Below, one piece after another: positions 1-9,293 of a stretch of 64,000 nucleotides of DNA (position 1 is the first letter of the stretch; every line of letters begins with the position of its first letter). A program made the translations under genes and the position numbers. Below the pieces are notes generated by a model. The model saw nothing but the letters and a program-made list of their open reading frames with translations, had not been told where the DNA came from and ran no database searches. This DNA is from Rothia sp. HMSC078H08 (GTDB taxonomy: Bacteria > Actinomycetota > Actinomycetes > Actinomycetales > Micrococcaceae): the NCBI RefSeq assembly GCF_001808955.1, contig NZ_KV795253.1:76944-140943 (forward strand). Direction: 5' to 3'.

Positions 1-132
1 GGGGGGGGGGGAAACATTTAATAAATATTTTTTGTATTTAATTGAAATTCAACTCATAGAAGTTTATTTTTACTCAAATGATTCACTAAGTGAAAATATG
101 CTGATACTTGAGTGTGTTATATATGATAATTT

Positions 133-176
133 AACTTGTTTTGGGTAGGGTCCATAGACCCTACCCAAAACAAGTT
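133..176. terminator. Perfect 20-bp hairpin downstream of the lysin gene
   Basis: Arms at 133-152 and 157-176 are exactly complementary around a CATA loop. It lies just past the stop of the minus-strand lysin gene and ends in a short T-rich run on the plus strand, so it probably works as a bidirectional terminator. The preceding 130 bases are AT-rich and I see no gene in them. The window opens with a run of 11 G. Confidence 0.75.
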
Positions 177-208
177 TTGATAGTTATATATCTATGAGGC
201 TCTATGCA

Positions 209-859
209 TTAGAGAGCTCGGATTGCACTCTCCAGCTCCTTCAGACTGGTCTCCAGGCGGATCATAGAAGTATCAAACCAATGGATGACACCGCGCAAGC
301 CGACAGTGGCATTGCCATAGCGAGCCTTAGCGAGGTCGCCCTGGCGAACAAAAGGCTCATCAAAAATTGCATTCATCGCATTCTTAGCCGCGCGGTAGAT
401 AACCTCTTCTTCGTTCACTTCTGCCGGGGGACGATAAATCGTAATTGCCGGACCACCGTTGTACGACCAAATGGTGTCGTGCGGATTAATAGAAATACCA
501 TTATGGCCAGCGTTGCAATGGATAATCGTGTCGTGGTCATCATAGAAAATGCCGGTGTGACCAGCTGCACCGTTGGTGTATCCACGGCGACCCCAGATAA
601 ACACGTCACCACGTCGTGCCGGGTAATTACCCGATGCATCCGGTCGAACCTGAGTCCAGCCGTTACTCTCCAAATCGTGGAAGAGCGTTTCGGTATTACC
701 AATAGCAATATTCTGCGGGAGCAGGCCAGCATCTCGCAGTGCAAAGTAAACCGCAGATGAGCAGTCATAAGAATGCGGGCCAGTTCGATAATTCATCGAA
801 TAGGTCACCTTGCCCTTACGCTGCTCCATCCATGCAATCGCCTGATCAATCTTGGACAT
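209..859 (-). CDS. Phage-type peptidoglycan amidase (Pal/Amidase_5-like lysin)
   Basis: The protein has 216 residues and closely resembles the catalytic domain of the pneumococcal phage Dp-1 lysin Pal, an NlpC/P60-type cysteine amidase that cuts the peptidoglycan stem. Visible motifs are SYDCSS with the probable nucleophile C33, GDVFIWGRRG, GHTGIF with the probable catalytic histidine near residue 100, and IIHCNAGHNGIS. The choline-binding repeats of Pal are absent; the last 65 residues form a predicted helical tail that could bind another wall ligand. There is no signal peptide, so release would need lysis or a holin, and none is encoded nearby. An SD (GAAAGGA) precedes the ATG. The gene is an orphan without other phage genes, so it may be a domesticated lysin or a bacteriocin-like enzyme. 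Confidence 0.85.
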   Translation of the reverse strand: MSKIDQAIAWMEQRKGKVTYSMNYRTGPHSYDCSSAVYFALRDAGLLPQNIAIGNTETLFHDLESNGWTQVRPDASGNYPARRGDVFIWGRRGYTNGAAGHTGIFYDDHDTIIHCNAGHNGISINPHDTIWSYNGGPAITIYRPPAEVNEEEVIYRAAKNAMNAIFDEPFVRQGDLAKARYGNATVGLRGVIHWFDTSMIRLETSLKELESAIRAL

Positions 860-882
860 AATAAAATCCTTTCGGAAAGGCA

Positions 883-930
883 GTAGCCCCGCACTATGAA
901 CCTCCCGGGAAGTCCATAGTGCGGGGCTAC
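883..930 (-). other. 16-bp hairpin in the 5' leader of the lysin gene
   Basis: Perfect arms at 883-898 and 915-930 enclose a 16-base loop that itself contains TCCCGGGA. On the minus strand the structure lies 24 bases before the lysin start and is followed by a small CCTTT/AAAGG hairpin that holds the SD. It could control translation or stabilise the transcript. Confidence 0.6.
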
Positions 931-953
931 CGCAAATGAATTGGACACTAAAA

Positions 954-982
954 ACGCCGACCAGCTTTATCTTGGTCGGCGT
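954..982 (-). terminator. Rho-independent terminator upstream of the lysin gene
   Basis: Read on the minus strand, a 10-bp GC-rich stem (ACGCCGACCA with TGGTCGGCGT) is followed directly by TTTTT, a classic intrinsic terminator. A second hairpin (988-1011, CTCGGCAGG with CCTACCGAG) lies just before it. No minus-strand ORF ends here, so the structure either ends a short untranslated RNA starting between about 1020 and 1190, or acts as an attenuator in a long lysin leader. No gene was found in 1012-1187. Confidence 0.65.
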
Positions 983-1187
983 GACTGCTCGGTAGGCACA
1001 CTCCTGCCGAGGTGATATTCACTTTACGTGGGTTGGGTGCGAAAGTCCTGTCGCGCATTTTTGAAATTACAAATTTCTTTATCGCTTATGAACTGACTGG
1101 GGTTGGTGCTGGAGGTGTCCGTCCGCTATTACTACTTCAAACCTTGGGAACTTAGGTAACCCTATGGAAAACAGGCGGTCCGCTCCC

Positions 1188-1193
1188 TACACT
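1188..1193 (+). promoter_or_regulatory. -10 element (TACACT) of the MHS transporter gene
   Basis: TACACT would place transcription start near 1200, only eight bases before an in-frame ATG at 1208 and about 68 before the ATG at 1268. The later ATG has its own SD, which favours it as the true start. Confidence 0.4.
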
Positions 1194-1267
1194 GGAAGGG
1201 CACATTAATGACCGAGGGGTTGCCCGCCCCGCACCACCCGCCAGGTGTACCACCGAAGGAGCCGCGC

Positions 1268-2560
1268 ATGAGCCGCCGCACCGACGCGCCCGCCCGATCA
1301 CCACGACGAGCTGCCCTCGCCAGCTGGATAGGCTCCGCCCTCGAATACTACGACTTCGCCGTCTACGGCACCGCCGCAGCCATTGTGCTCAACCGCATCT
1401 TTTTCTCCGAGGACACCGCCGCCATCGGCATCCTCAAGTCCATGGTGGTTGTGGGCGTCGCCTACGTTGTGCGCCCCTTCGGCGCCATGATCGTTGGACC
1501 CCTCGGTGACCGTTACGGCCGCCGATTCGTCCTGATGCTCACGCTCTTCCTGATGGGTAGCGCGACCTTTGCCATCGGCTGCCTGCCGACCTATAGCCAG
1601 GCGGGTATTCTTGCACCCATCCTGCTGGTGGCCTGCCGTATGCTTCAGGGCCTTTCCGCCGCCGGCGAGCAGGCAAGCTCCATCTCCATTTCTTTGGAGC
1701 ACGCCCACAAGCACCAGCGCGCCTTCACCACCAGCTGGACCCTGCAGGGCACCCAGTTCGGATCTCTGCTGGCGACCGCCGTGTTCATCCCCTTCGCGGC
1801 CCTGCCGGATGAGCACCTGCTCACCTGGGGCTGGCGCGTGCCCTTCTGGCTCTCCGCATTCGTGGTGATTACCGCCTGGCTGATTCGCCGCACCCTCTCC
1901 GAGCCGCCCGCCTACCTGCAGCGCGAGAAGCTCACCGAGTCCCCGCTCGTGCTGGTCTTCAAGCACCACAAGCGTGCCGTGCTCACCATTGCCGTGTGCG
2001 CCATGGTTAACACCGTGAACATGGTCTTCACGACCTTTGCGCTGTCCTTCGCCACCAAGGGTTACGGCCTTGACCGCAGCACCATGCTGTTGGTGCCGGT
2101 CGCCTCCAACACCCTCGGTCTGATTGCGATTCCGCTCGCCGCCATGCTTGCCGACCGGATCGGTCGTAAGCCCGTGTTCATTACCGGTGCGGTTGCTTCG
2201 TCCCTGGTGATGTTCCCGTACCTCGGCGCGATTACCGAGGGTAACTGGGTGGGTATCTTCACCTACGGCGTGCTCATGCACGGTGCGCTGTACTCCATGG
2301 CGAACGGCGTGTGGCCCGCCTTCTACGCGGAGATGTTCCCGACCCGCGTGCGCGTGACCGGCCTGGCGTTGGGCACCCAGATTGGCTTCGCAATTTCTGG
2401 AGGCGTTGCCCCCGCCGTGGCGACGAGCCTCGCCGGTGCCGACCTGCATAACGCGGTACTACCCGCCGTGTTTACGGTCGCCATGTGCGTGCTCGTGGCG
2501 CTGGGCGCGCTGACCGCTCGCGAGGGTTACAAGAAGTCCCTGACCGAGCTGGATGCATAG
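1268..2560 (+). CDS. MHS-family MFS transporter, probable shikimate/quinate-type permease
   Basis: This is a 12-helix major facilitator of the metabolite:H+ symporter family. The typical N-terminal WIGSALEYYDFAVYG segment and the loop motif GPLGDRYGRR are clear, and a second copy (LADRIGRKP) starts the second half. The ATG at 1268 was chosen because AAGGAG precedes it by six bases; an upstream in-frame ATG at 1208 would add 20 proline-rich residues. The neighbouring convergent gene encodes a shikimate/quinate dehydrogenase, which makes shikimate or quinate a reasonable substrate guess. MHS members also carry proline, betaine, citrate or ketoglutarate, so the substrate is inferred from context only. 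Confidence 0.85.
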   Translation: MSRRTDAPARSPRRAALASWIGSALEYYDFAVYGTAAAIVLNRIFFSEDTAAIGILKSMVVVGVAYVVRPFGAMIVGPLGDRYGRRFVLMLTLFLMGSATFAIGCLPTYSQAGILAPILLVACRMLQGLSAAGEQASSISISLEHAHKHQRAFTTSWTLQGTQFGSLLATAVFIPFAALPDEHLLTWGWRVPFWLSAFVVITAWLIRRTLSEPPAYLQREKLTESPLVLVFKHHKRAVLTIAVCAMVNTVNMVFTTFALSFATKGYGLDRSTMLLVPVASNTLGLIAIPLAAMLADRIGRKPVFITGAVASSLVMFPYLGAITEGNWVGIFTYGVLMHGALYSMANGVWPAFYAEMFPTRVRVTGLALGTQIGFAISGGVAPAVATSLAGADLHNAVLPAVFTVAMCVLVALGALTAREGYKKSLTELDA

Positions 2561-2589
2561 CCCACGCAATATATTCTGTATATAGAATA

Positions 2590-2635
2590 AATACGGGTGG
2601 GGCTGGATAGTTAGCTATCCAGCCCCACCCGTATT
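2590..2635. terminator. Bidirectional terminator between convergent genes
   Basis: Perfect 21-bp arms (2590-2610 and 2615-2635) surround a TTAG loop between the convergent transporter and dehydrogenase genes. Short T-rich stretches follow on both sides. Confidence 0.85.
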
Positions 2636-2650
2636 CTATGTTCTGGCGTT

Positions 2651-3574
2651 TCAGGCGTTAGTTACCCCCTGCTGGGCTGCAATCAGCGCCTCAAAATGCG
2701 CCGCCATACGCTCGGCGTTCGGTTCCAGTCCGGTGAAGAGGCGGAACGCATCCACCGCCTGACCGACCGCCATGTAGCCACCCGTCAGCATCTCGCACCC
2801 GGCGGCACGCGCCACGCGCACCAGCTGCGTCTCTTGCGGCAGGTAGATGACATCCGCGACCCACAGACCTTCGCGCAGCACCCCGGCGCTCAGTGCCGAC
2901 TCGCTCAGCGGCATGCCCGGATGCACGTGCATGCCCACCGGGGTTGCGTTCACCAAACCCTGAGCTTGTAGTAGAGCTTCAATCAAGCGCTCATCGTCGG
3001 TCAGCACCTCGATTTGAGTCTGCGGGAAGAGCCCGCCCAGCTGCTCCGCCAGCCCCTGAGCCTTCGCCGCGTCATGCTCGAAGAGGCTCAGGCGGCGCAC
3101 CCCCAGGCGGCACAGAGCGTACGCCGTGGCGCTACCGGCACCGCCGGCACCCAGCTGCACCACGTGCTCCAGGCGCGCCGGATCCTCCGCCACCTGCGGT
3201 AGGCCGCGCTTCAGCCCCGCAATGAATCCCGAATAGTCCGTGTTGTCCCCGTAGAACGTACCGTCCTCGCGAATCACCACGCAATTGACCGCGCCCAGGG
3301 CGCGCGCCGCATCCGAAAGTTCGTGCAGGTGCTCCATGACGGACTGCTTGCACGGGTGCGTGATGTTGAAAGCGTTAAAGCCGAGCAGTGCCGCCGCATC
3401 CAGAAGCGCCGGTGCGGATGCGCCGTCCAGGTTCAGAGCGTCCAGGTCGACGGGGCGGTACAGGTAGCGCACTCCGTGCGCGTCGGCCTCGGCCTCGTGC
3501 ATGGGCGGGGTGAGGGAAGAGGTGATGCCATCGCCGATGAGGCCCACCAGGAAAGATTCAGTACGTAAACTCAT
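2651..3574 (-). CDS. Shikimate/quinate dehydrogenase, probably NAD-dependent (QsuD/YdiB type)
   Basis: The 307-residue protein has the AroE fold: SSLTPPMH for substrate binding, the catalytic lysine K76 in NITHPCK, D113 in GDNTDYSG, and the Rossmann motif GAGGAG at 142-147. At the end of the second Rossmann strand it has LFEHD (E166, D168) where biosynthetic NADP-dependent AroE proteins carry an N-R-T motif. Acidic residues there are typical of NAD-using quinate/shikimate dehydrogenases. With the convergent MHS permease this suggests uptake and oxidation of shikimate or quinate. A biosynthetic role cannot be excluded if no other aroE exists. Cofactor preference is inferred from the motif alone. 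Confidence 0.8.
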   Translation of the reverse strand: MSLRTESFLVGLIGDGITSSLTPPMHEAEADAHGVRYLYRPVDLDALNLDGASAPALLDAAALLGFNAFNITHPCKQSVMEHLHELSDAARALGAVNCVVIREDGTFYGDNTDYSGFIAGLKRGLPQVAEDPARLEHVVQLGAGGAGSATAYALCRLGVRRLSLFEHDAAKAQGLAEQLGGLFPQTQIEVLTDDERLIEALLQAQGLVNATPVGMHVHPGMPLSESALSAGVLREGLWVADVIYLPQETQLVRVARAAGCEMLTGGYMAVGQAVDAFRLFTGLEPNAERMAAHFEALIAAQQGVTNA

Positions 3575-3629
3575 GGTTTCACTCTACGAGTCGGCGCCGG
3601 GGGAGGGGAACCGGGGGCCGGACAATTTC

Positions 3630-3668
3630 ACGGGTAACCCCGCCGAACAAATTCAACGGGTAACCCCG
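3630..3668. repeat. Two direct 13-bp repeats in the dehydrogenase/GDH intergenic region
   Basis: ACGGGTAACCCCG occurs at 3630-3642 and 3656-3668, each preceded by an AATTTCA/AAATTCA stretch. The 26-bp spacing between repeat starts is compatible with a regulator binding on one helix face upstream of the divergent dehydrogenase and gdh genes. The regulator is unknown. Confidence 0.4.
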
Positions 3669-3892
3669 TCTAGCCGCCCCGTCGAGCCGTCGGGCGAGGG
3701 GGCAGAGGTGCGGAGCGAGTATTTTTCGATAAGATTTTGGGCCCGTCGAGCGAATATGGCGAATATATCTGACATCTTCACCGTAAGGGTATAAGCTGGA
3801 TATAACCCATTTGGGTGGTGCCGTCCGCGCGACCCGCGTGGAGTTGCACAGACACCGTCACAGTGAAGTGATACCTACCTTCGGAGGATAGA

Positions 3893-6800
3893 TTGTCAAC
3901 GACTGACAAGGCTATGGCACGCTTCGCTGGCGCCGATGCATGGATCGAGCAGTATTTTCTGAACAGTCCTGACGATGAGCGTGAAGAATTCACCTCGGCA
4001 GAATTAGAGGATTTGGCTCGCACCCATCGTGCGCTAGCTGAAATCCGCGCCCCCAAGACGTCCGTCGTTGCCGCGCGCAATGATGACTACAACACCACGC
4101 TGTACGTCGCCACGGACGACATGCCCCATATCGTAAGCTCCCTGACCGCCTACCTTTCGGCGCATTTCGGCGGATTCCTCGCGATTTTCCACCCCATCTT
4201 CCTTGCCGAACGCAATACGGATGGCAAGCTCATCAGCCTGCGCGGCACCGGCACCCGAGCCAACCTGGCCAGCGGCGACACCGCCGCCGTCGGTATGCCC
4301 TCCCTGCAGCTTTCCGAGGGCGCTCCCGAGGGGTCCACGGTCACCATTGAATCCTGGATTGCGATTCGCCTGACCCGCTACCTGAACGAAGACGACCTGC
4401 GCCTGCTGGAGCACGATGTGCGTCGCGTGCTCGCCGATGTGCGCGCCTGCTACACCGACCTGGAGGGCATGGTCACCGCGGTCTTCGACATCTCCCAGGC
4501 CATGTACGAGTTGCGCGGCGCCACCCTCGGCCACGGCGAGGAATCCTACGCCGCCAACCCGCGCGGTGTGGAGCCCGCCTCCCGCGTGGAGGTTGCGCAG
4601 GACTTCCTGCGCTGGCTCACCCGAGGCAACTTCGTGTTCATGGGCGTTAAGGAGCGCGTGCTTGACGGCACCTCCGGCGCTATCGCCCTGGTGGACCGCC
4701 CCGGTTCGGCGCTCGGCATCCTGCGTTCGACCGAGGGCAAGAGCCGCATCCCGCTTTCCGGCGACACCCTGGACCGAGCTCTCTTCCCCCGCCCCGTGTA
4801 CATCACGAAGGCTAACTCCCGTTCCACGGTGGCCCGCAACGACTACCTGGACTACATTGGTGTGCGCCGCTTCGATATGAGCGGCCGCGTCATCGGTGAG
4901 TACGTGATTCTGGGCCTGTTTACCCGGCAGGCCTACTCGCTACCCGCTATTGAGACTCCCCTGGTGCGTGAGCGAATCGCCATGGTGCGCCGCCGCCTGG
5001 GTTACCACCCCGGTTCCTACTCGGATAAGGCCCTGCTCGGGGCGCTGGAAGATTACCCGCGCTTGGAGCTGCTGCAGGCCTCGGTCAACGAGCTGACCGA
5101 GACGTTCAGCGGCATCATGGGCCTGGAGGAGCGCCGCAAGACCCGTCTCTTCCTGCGCGCGGATCGATTTAATCGGTTCATTACCGCCGTGGTGTACCTG
5201 CCCCGCGATCACTACAACACTGACGTGCGGTACCGCATCGAGCGGGTGTTCCGACAGGAATTTGATTTGAGTGCCATCGACTACGAGGTGTACCTGTCCT
5301 CCTCGTCGCTGGCCCGCCTATTCTTCCGTATTCGGCTCACCAACCCCAACGATGTGCCGACCACGGATCATCAAGCTCTCGAAAAGCAGATGCAGCAGGT
5401 CACTCGCTCCTGGGTGGAATCCACCGCAGCTGCCATTGAGGCATGGAAACCCGGTGCGGAAGGCCGCCGACTCGCGTCAGCCTGGGCCGACGCAAGCAGC
5501 GCAGCTTACCGAGCCGATTACACAGTAGAACAAGCAATCGAGGATATCGTGATTCTTGAATCTCTCTCGGGCAAGAAGCCCGCCGCAATCAAGGTTGAAG
5601 CCGGCGAAGCCAACACTACCCGACTGAAGACCTACCTGTCCGCACCTCACACTCTCACCGAGCTCCTGCCGGTGATGCAGAACATGGGCCTGGTCGTTGT
5701 GGATCAGAAGCCCTACGAGTTCAAGCCTGAGGACGGCGAAGAGTACGGCTACCTCTACGACTTCGGGGTCGAGTTCCCCGAGGGCGTGGACCCCAACGCC
5801 GTCGCATCCCTCTACGAGGACGCCCTGAACGCCTACCTGCTCGGTGAGCGCGAGTCCGATACTCTGGACCGCCTGATTCTCTCCGAGGGCCTCACCTGGC
5901 AGGATGTACGCCTGTTCCGCGCCCTGAACCACTACCTGATTCAGCTGGGCCTGGGCTACACCCCCTCGTTCATGTCGAACACCCTGCTCGCCAACCCCGG
6001 CATCACCAAGCACCTGGTGGAGTTCTTCAACGTCAGCTTCGACCCGAACAACGGCCTGAACGACGAGCAGCGCAACGCACGCCGCGAAGAGATTGAGGTG
6101 GCCCTGGTTGAGGAACTGAACAAGATTCCCACCCTGGACGCCGACCGCTACCTGCGCTCCCTGAGCAAGGTTATTCGCGCCATCCTGCGCACCAACGCCT
6201 ACCTGGGCCGCGAGGCATTCGCCATCAAGGTTGCACCGCAGCAGATTGATTTCGCACCCCTGCCCCGCCCCAAGTTCGAGATTTTCGTATACTCCCCGCG
6301 CGTCGAGGGTGTCCACCTGCGCTTCGGCGACGTCGCACGAGGCGGCCTGCGCTGGTCCGACCGCCGCGACGACTTCCGCACCGAGGTTCTGGGCCTGGTC
6401 AAGGCTCAGATGGTGAAGAACGCTGTCATCATCCCCACCGGCGCAAAGGGCGGTTTCTACCCCAAGCAGCTGCCCGACCCCGCTGTGGATCGCGACGCCT
6501 GGATCACCGAGGGCCGCGAGTCCTACAAGGTCTTCATCCGCTCCCTGCTGGATGTCACCGATAACCTTGAGGTTGGCACCGACGGCTCCGAGACCGTCGT
6601 TCGCCCCGAGGGCGTCATCGCACGCGACGAGAACGACTACTACCTGGTGGTCGCAGCGGACAAGGGTACCGCCGCATTCTCCGACACCGCGAACGCTATC
6701 AGCCTCGAGCGCGGCTTCTGGCTGGGCGACGCCTTCGCATCCGGCGGCTCCGTCGGTTACGACCACAAGGCAATGGGCATCACCGCACGCGGTGCCTGGG

Positions 6801-8785
6801 AGTCCGTCAAGCGTCACTTCGCCGAGCTCGGCCACGACGCTCAGACCGAAGAGTTCACCGCCGTCGGTATCGGCGACATGTCCGGTGACGTGTTCGGCAA
6901 CGGTCTGCTCCGTTCCAAGGCAACCCGCCTGGTCGCAGCGTTCGACCACCGCGACATCTTCCTGGACCCGAACCCGGACGCAGCCGTCTCCTTCGAGGAG
7001 CGTCAGCGCCTGTACAACCTGCCCCGTTCCTCCTGGCAGGACTACAACCGCGAGCTAATTTCCGCCGGTGGTGGCGTGTACTCCCGCGGCCTGAAGTCCA
7101 TCGAAATCACCCCCGAGGTGCGCGAGGTTCTGGACCTGGACGAGTCCGTCACCGAGCTCGCACCGACCGAGCTGATTGCCGCCATCCTCAAGGCACCGGT
7201 CGACCTGATTTACAACGGCGGTATCGGTACCTACGTGAAGGCCTCCACCGAGACCAACGCACAGGTTGGCGATAAGGCTAACGACGCCCTGCGCGTCAAC
7301 GGCAAGGATTTGCGCGCCAAGATTGTGGGCGAGGGCGGTAACCTCGGCTTCACCCAGCTGGGCCGCATCGAGGCCGCACGTAACGGCGTCATCCTCAACA
7401 CCGACGCTATCGACAACTCCGCAGGTGTGGAGACCAGTGACCGCGAGGTCAACATCAAGATCCTGGTGGACCGCCTCGTGGCTCGCGGTGAGCTCTCCAG
7501 CGAGGAGCGCGCCTCCTTCATCGAGTCCCTGCAGGACGAGGTTGGCGGCAAGGTCCTCGAGACCAACGTCAACCAGAACGTACTGCTGCAGGGCGAGTTC
7601 CACGGTTCCTTCCTGGGCACCAACCTGTACAAGCGCCTCATGCACGACCTGGAGGAGCACGCCGGCCTGAACCGCGCCGTCGAGTTCCTGCCCACCGACG
7701 AGGAGCTGGACGAGCGCCTGGAGACCACCGGTGACCGCCTGACCCGCCCCGAGCTGGCTGTCCTGGCTGCGTACGTGAAGATTTACCTCACCCACGCCCT
7801 GGAGCAGACCGACTTCGCGGACGACCCCTACCTGGAGGGCGTGCTGCGCAGCTACTTCCCGGCAGCACTCGTCGAGCGCTTCGGTCAGCACCTGGACTCG
7901 CACCCGCTGCGTAAGGAAATCATCTGCACCCGCGTGGCCAACGAGCTGGTCAACATTGGTGGCATCACCTTCGCGTACCGCATCATGGAGGAGTTCAACG
8001 TCGGTATCGACTCCGTCGCCCGCGCCTTCATCGTGGCCCGCGAGCTCTTCGAGCTCGGCACCGCCGCTAAGCTGCACAGCGAGCTGTCCCCGAAGACCCC
8101 GCTGGATGCATGGTTCACCGTGCTGCGCGACAACCAGCGCGTTCTGGATCGTGCGGTCCGTTGGTTCATCACCGAGCGTGGCGTGGTTGCCGGCACAACC
8201 ATCTCCGAGCTGCTCGAGAACTTCGGTTCCGTCGTCGAGATGCGTCGCAACCTGCCCGAGTACCTTTCCGGCATCTCTCGCGCTCGCGTCCGTGCAAAGC
8301 GCGACGCAGGCGAGGCATGGGGCCTGCCCGAGGATCTCATTGTCATCTGGATCCGCGGCTTCGAGGGCTACGCCCTGCTGGACGTGATTCGTTCGGCCGC
8401 CGATCACGACTTCGAGGCAACCTCGCTGGCACCGGTCTACTTCGCCACCTACGACCGCTTCAAGGTGGACGAGCTGCTCGGCCTCATCACCGAGTTGCCC
8501 CGTAGCGACCGCTGGGAGATTCTGGCACGCCAGGCAATGCGCGGTGCCCTCTACGAGACCGCCGCAGAGCTGGCACTGTCCGTGGCTGAGGGCGCGAAGG
8601 GTGACTTCTCCACCGTGGACGGTGCACAGCAGGCTCTGGCTGAGTGGATTGAGGAGCACCCGACCCGCGTGGGTAACATCGACCGCATCCTCGACGAGAT
8701 TGCTGAGGCAGCTCCGGATGCAACCGGTCACCCGCGACTGGCTGTGGTCTCCGTGGCCCTGCGCACCCTCGCTAGCGCATCCTAA
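3893..8785 (+). CDS. gdh: NAD-specific glutamate dehydrogenase, large (180-kDa, L_180) class
   Basis: At 1630 residues this matches the L_180 bacterial NAD-GDH family, which oxidatively deaminates glutamate to 2-oxoglutarate and feeds amino-acid carbon into the TCA cycle. The catalytic core is near residues 810-850 (RGGLRWSDRRDDFRTE, KNAVIIPTGAKGGF), followed by the nucleotide-binding part with GIGDMSGDVFGNG and EGGNLGFTQ. The long N-terminal region (about 1-700) is the regulatory/ACT-like extension of the family. The start is a TTG, chosen because CGGAGG lies five bases before it and MSTTDKAM... begins there. It forms a single-gene unit ended by the hairpin at 8852. Confidence 0.95.
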   Translation: MSTTDKAMARFAGADAWIEQYFLNSPDDEREEFTSAELEDLARTHRALAEIRAPKTSVVAARNDDYNTTLYVATDDMPHIVSSLTAYLSAHFGGFLAIFHPIFLAERNTDGKLISLRGTGTRANLASGDTAAVGMPSLQLSEGAPEGSTVTIESWIAIRLTRYLNEDDLRLLEHDVRRVLADVRACYTDLEGMVTAVFDISQAMYELRGATLGHGEESYAANPRGVEPASRVEVAQDFLRWLTRGNFVFMGVKERVLDGTSGAIALVDRPGSALGILRSTEGKSRIPLSGDTLDRALFPRPVYITKANSRSTVARNDYLDYIGVRRFDMSGRVIGEYVILGLFTRQAYSLPAIETPLVRERIAMVRRRLGYHPGSYSDKALLGALEDYPRLELLQASVNELTETFSGIMGLEERRKTRLFLRADRFNRFITAVVYLPRDHYNTDVRYRIERVFRQEFDLSAIDYEVYLSSSSLARLFFRIRLTNPNDVPTTDHQALEKQMQQVTRSWVESTAAAIEAWKPGAEGRRLASAWADASSAAYRADYTVEQAIEDIVILESLSGKKPAAIKVEAGEANTTRLKTYLSAPHTLTELLPVMQNMGLVVVDQKPYEFKPEDGEEYGYLYDFGVEFPEGVDPNAVASLYEDALNAYLLGERESDTLDRLILSEGLTWQDVRLFRALNHYLIQLGLGYTPSFMSNTLLANPGITKHLVEFFNVSFDPNNGLNDEQRNARREEIEVALVEELNKIPTLDADRYLRSLSKVIRAILRTNAYLGREAFAIKVAPQQIDFAPLPRPKFEIFVYSPRVEGVHLRFGDVARGGLRWSDRRDDFRTEVLGLVKAQMVKNAVIIPTGAKGGFYPKQLPDPAVDRDAWITEGRESYKVFIRSLLDVTDNLEVGTDGSETVVRPEGVIARDENDYYLVVAADKGTAAFSDTANAISLERGFWLGDAFASGGSVGYDHKAMGITARGAWESVKRHFAELGHDAQTEEFTAVGIGDMSGDVFGNGLLRSKATRLVAAFDHRDIFLDPNPDAAVSFEERQRLYNLPRSSWQDYNRELISAGGGVYSRGLKSIEITPEVREVLDLDESVTELAPTELIAAILKAPVDLIYNGGIGTYVKASTETNAQVGDKANDALRVNGKDLRAKIVGEGGNLGFTQLGRIEAARNGVILNTDAIDNSAGVETSDREVNIKILVDRLVARGELSSEERASFIESLQDEVGGKVLETNVNQNVLLQGEFHGSFLGTNLYKRLMHDLEEHAGLNRAVEFLPTDEELDERLETTGDRLTRPELAVLAAYVKIYLTHALEQTDFADDPYLEGVLRSYFPAALVERFGQHLDSHPLRKEIICTRVANELVNIGGITFAYRIMEEFNVGIDSVARAFIVARELFELGTAAKLHSELSPKTPLDAWFTVLRDNQRVLDRAVRWFITERGVVAGTTISELLENFGSVVEMRRNLPEYLSGISRARVRAKRDAGEAWGLPEDLIVIWIRGFEGYALLDVIRSAADHDFEATSLAPVYFATYDRFKVDELLGLITELPRSDRWEILARQAMRGALYETAAELALSVAEGAKGDFSTVDGAQQALAEWIEEHPTRVGNIDRILDEIAEAAPDATGHPRLAVVSVALRTLASAS

Positions 8786-8851
8786 ACGCGAGGCGGTAGC
8801 CGCGCCGTACCGTCGCACAGCGGTGAATGCGGTACGGTAACCGTACATTGA

Positions 8852-8888
8852 GCATCCCGGCTTCCTCCTGCTGGAGGGGCCGGGATGC
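8852..8888 (+). terminator. Terminator hairpin after gdh
   Basis: A 10-bp stem (GCATCCCGGC with GCCGGGATGC) contains an inner CCTCC/GGAGG stem. There is no long T-run, so it may be a Rho-dependent or RNA-stabilising hairpin. Confidence 0.6.
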
Positions 8889-9293
8889 CTTGCATATGCA
8901 CCTAACGGCATATGAACATGAGAGCAAAATGTGTTCCAAATCGCCTAAAATTCAAGTTAGGGTTGAATAAAAGTTCAACATTTTGCTTGACGCGTACAGT
9001 ATATTGATGACGGCAGCATCGTTGCGTGCGCAAGCCCCGCGCTATATTAGGCGTAGGGGAGGGGCTCCACACGCGATGTCTTGGATGCTTGCCCGGCCAA
9101 ATAACCCCCTCGGGTGGATGAGGCTGATCCGGCTTGCATTGACGGTACGAATCCGATGGCCCACCTGGCCGCCGCGAGGGGTGCCATCTCTGTACGACAT
9201 AACGCACGACACCATCACTCACTCAACGTTAATCTCCGGCCCGTTTGCGGGCCGGGCCCGCATACTCTCTATTTCGACTGAAAGTCTTCAACG
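8889..9293 (+). promoter_or_regulatory. Long leader/promoter region of the Pel-like locus
   Basis: No convincing gene is present in these 405 bases. The first 120 are AT-rich and contain the dyad GTTGAA-N6-TTCAAC (8962-8979) and a TTGACG element. A GC hairpin (9236-9243 with 9248-9255, TTTG loop) lies 38 bases before the first gene. I compared the stretch with the c-di-GMP-I riboswitch core and did not find it. Confidence 0.4.

Noticed and set aside
1-11. Run of 11 G at the window start
   Set aside because: Could be a contig-end or assembly artefact; nothing else supports a biological role.
209-859. Prophage call based on the lysin
   Set aside because: No other phage gene, att site or integrase is found in the window; the left flank is too short to judge.
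5477-6949. Long minus-strand ORF opposite gdh (490 aa), with a similar 618-aa frame at 7055-8911
   Set aside because: These are antisense frames of a highly GC3-biased gene; the products are low-complexity and match no family.
8889-9293. Possible c-di-GMP riboswitch upstream of the Pel-like genes
   Set aside because: The conserved GEMM core and receptor loop words are missing; only an ordinary GC hairpin is present.
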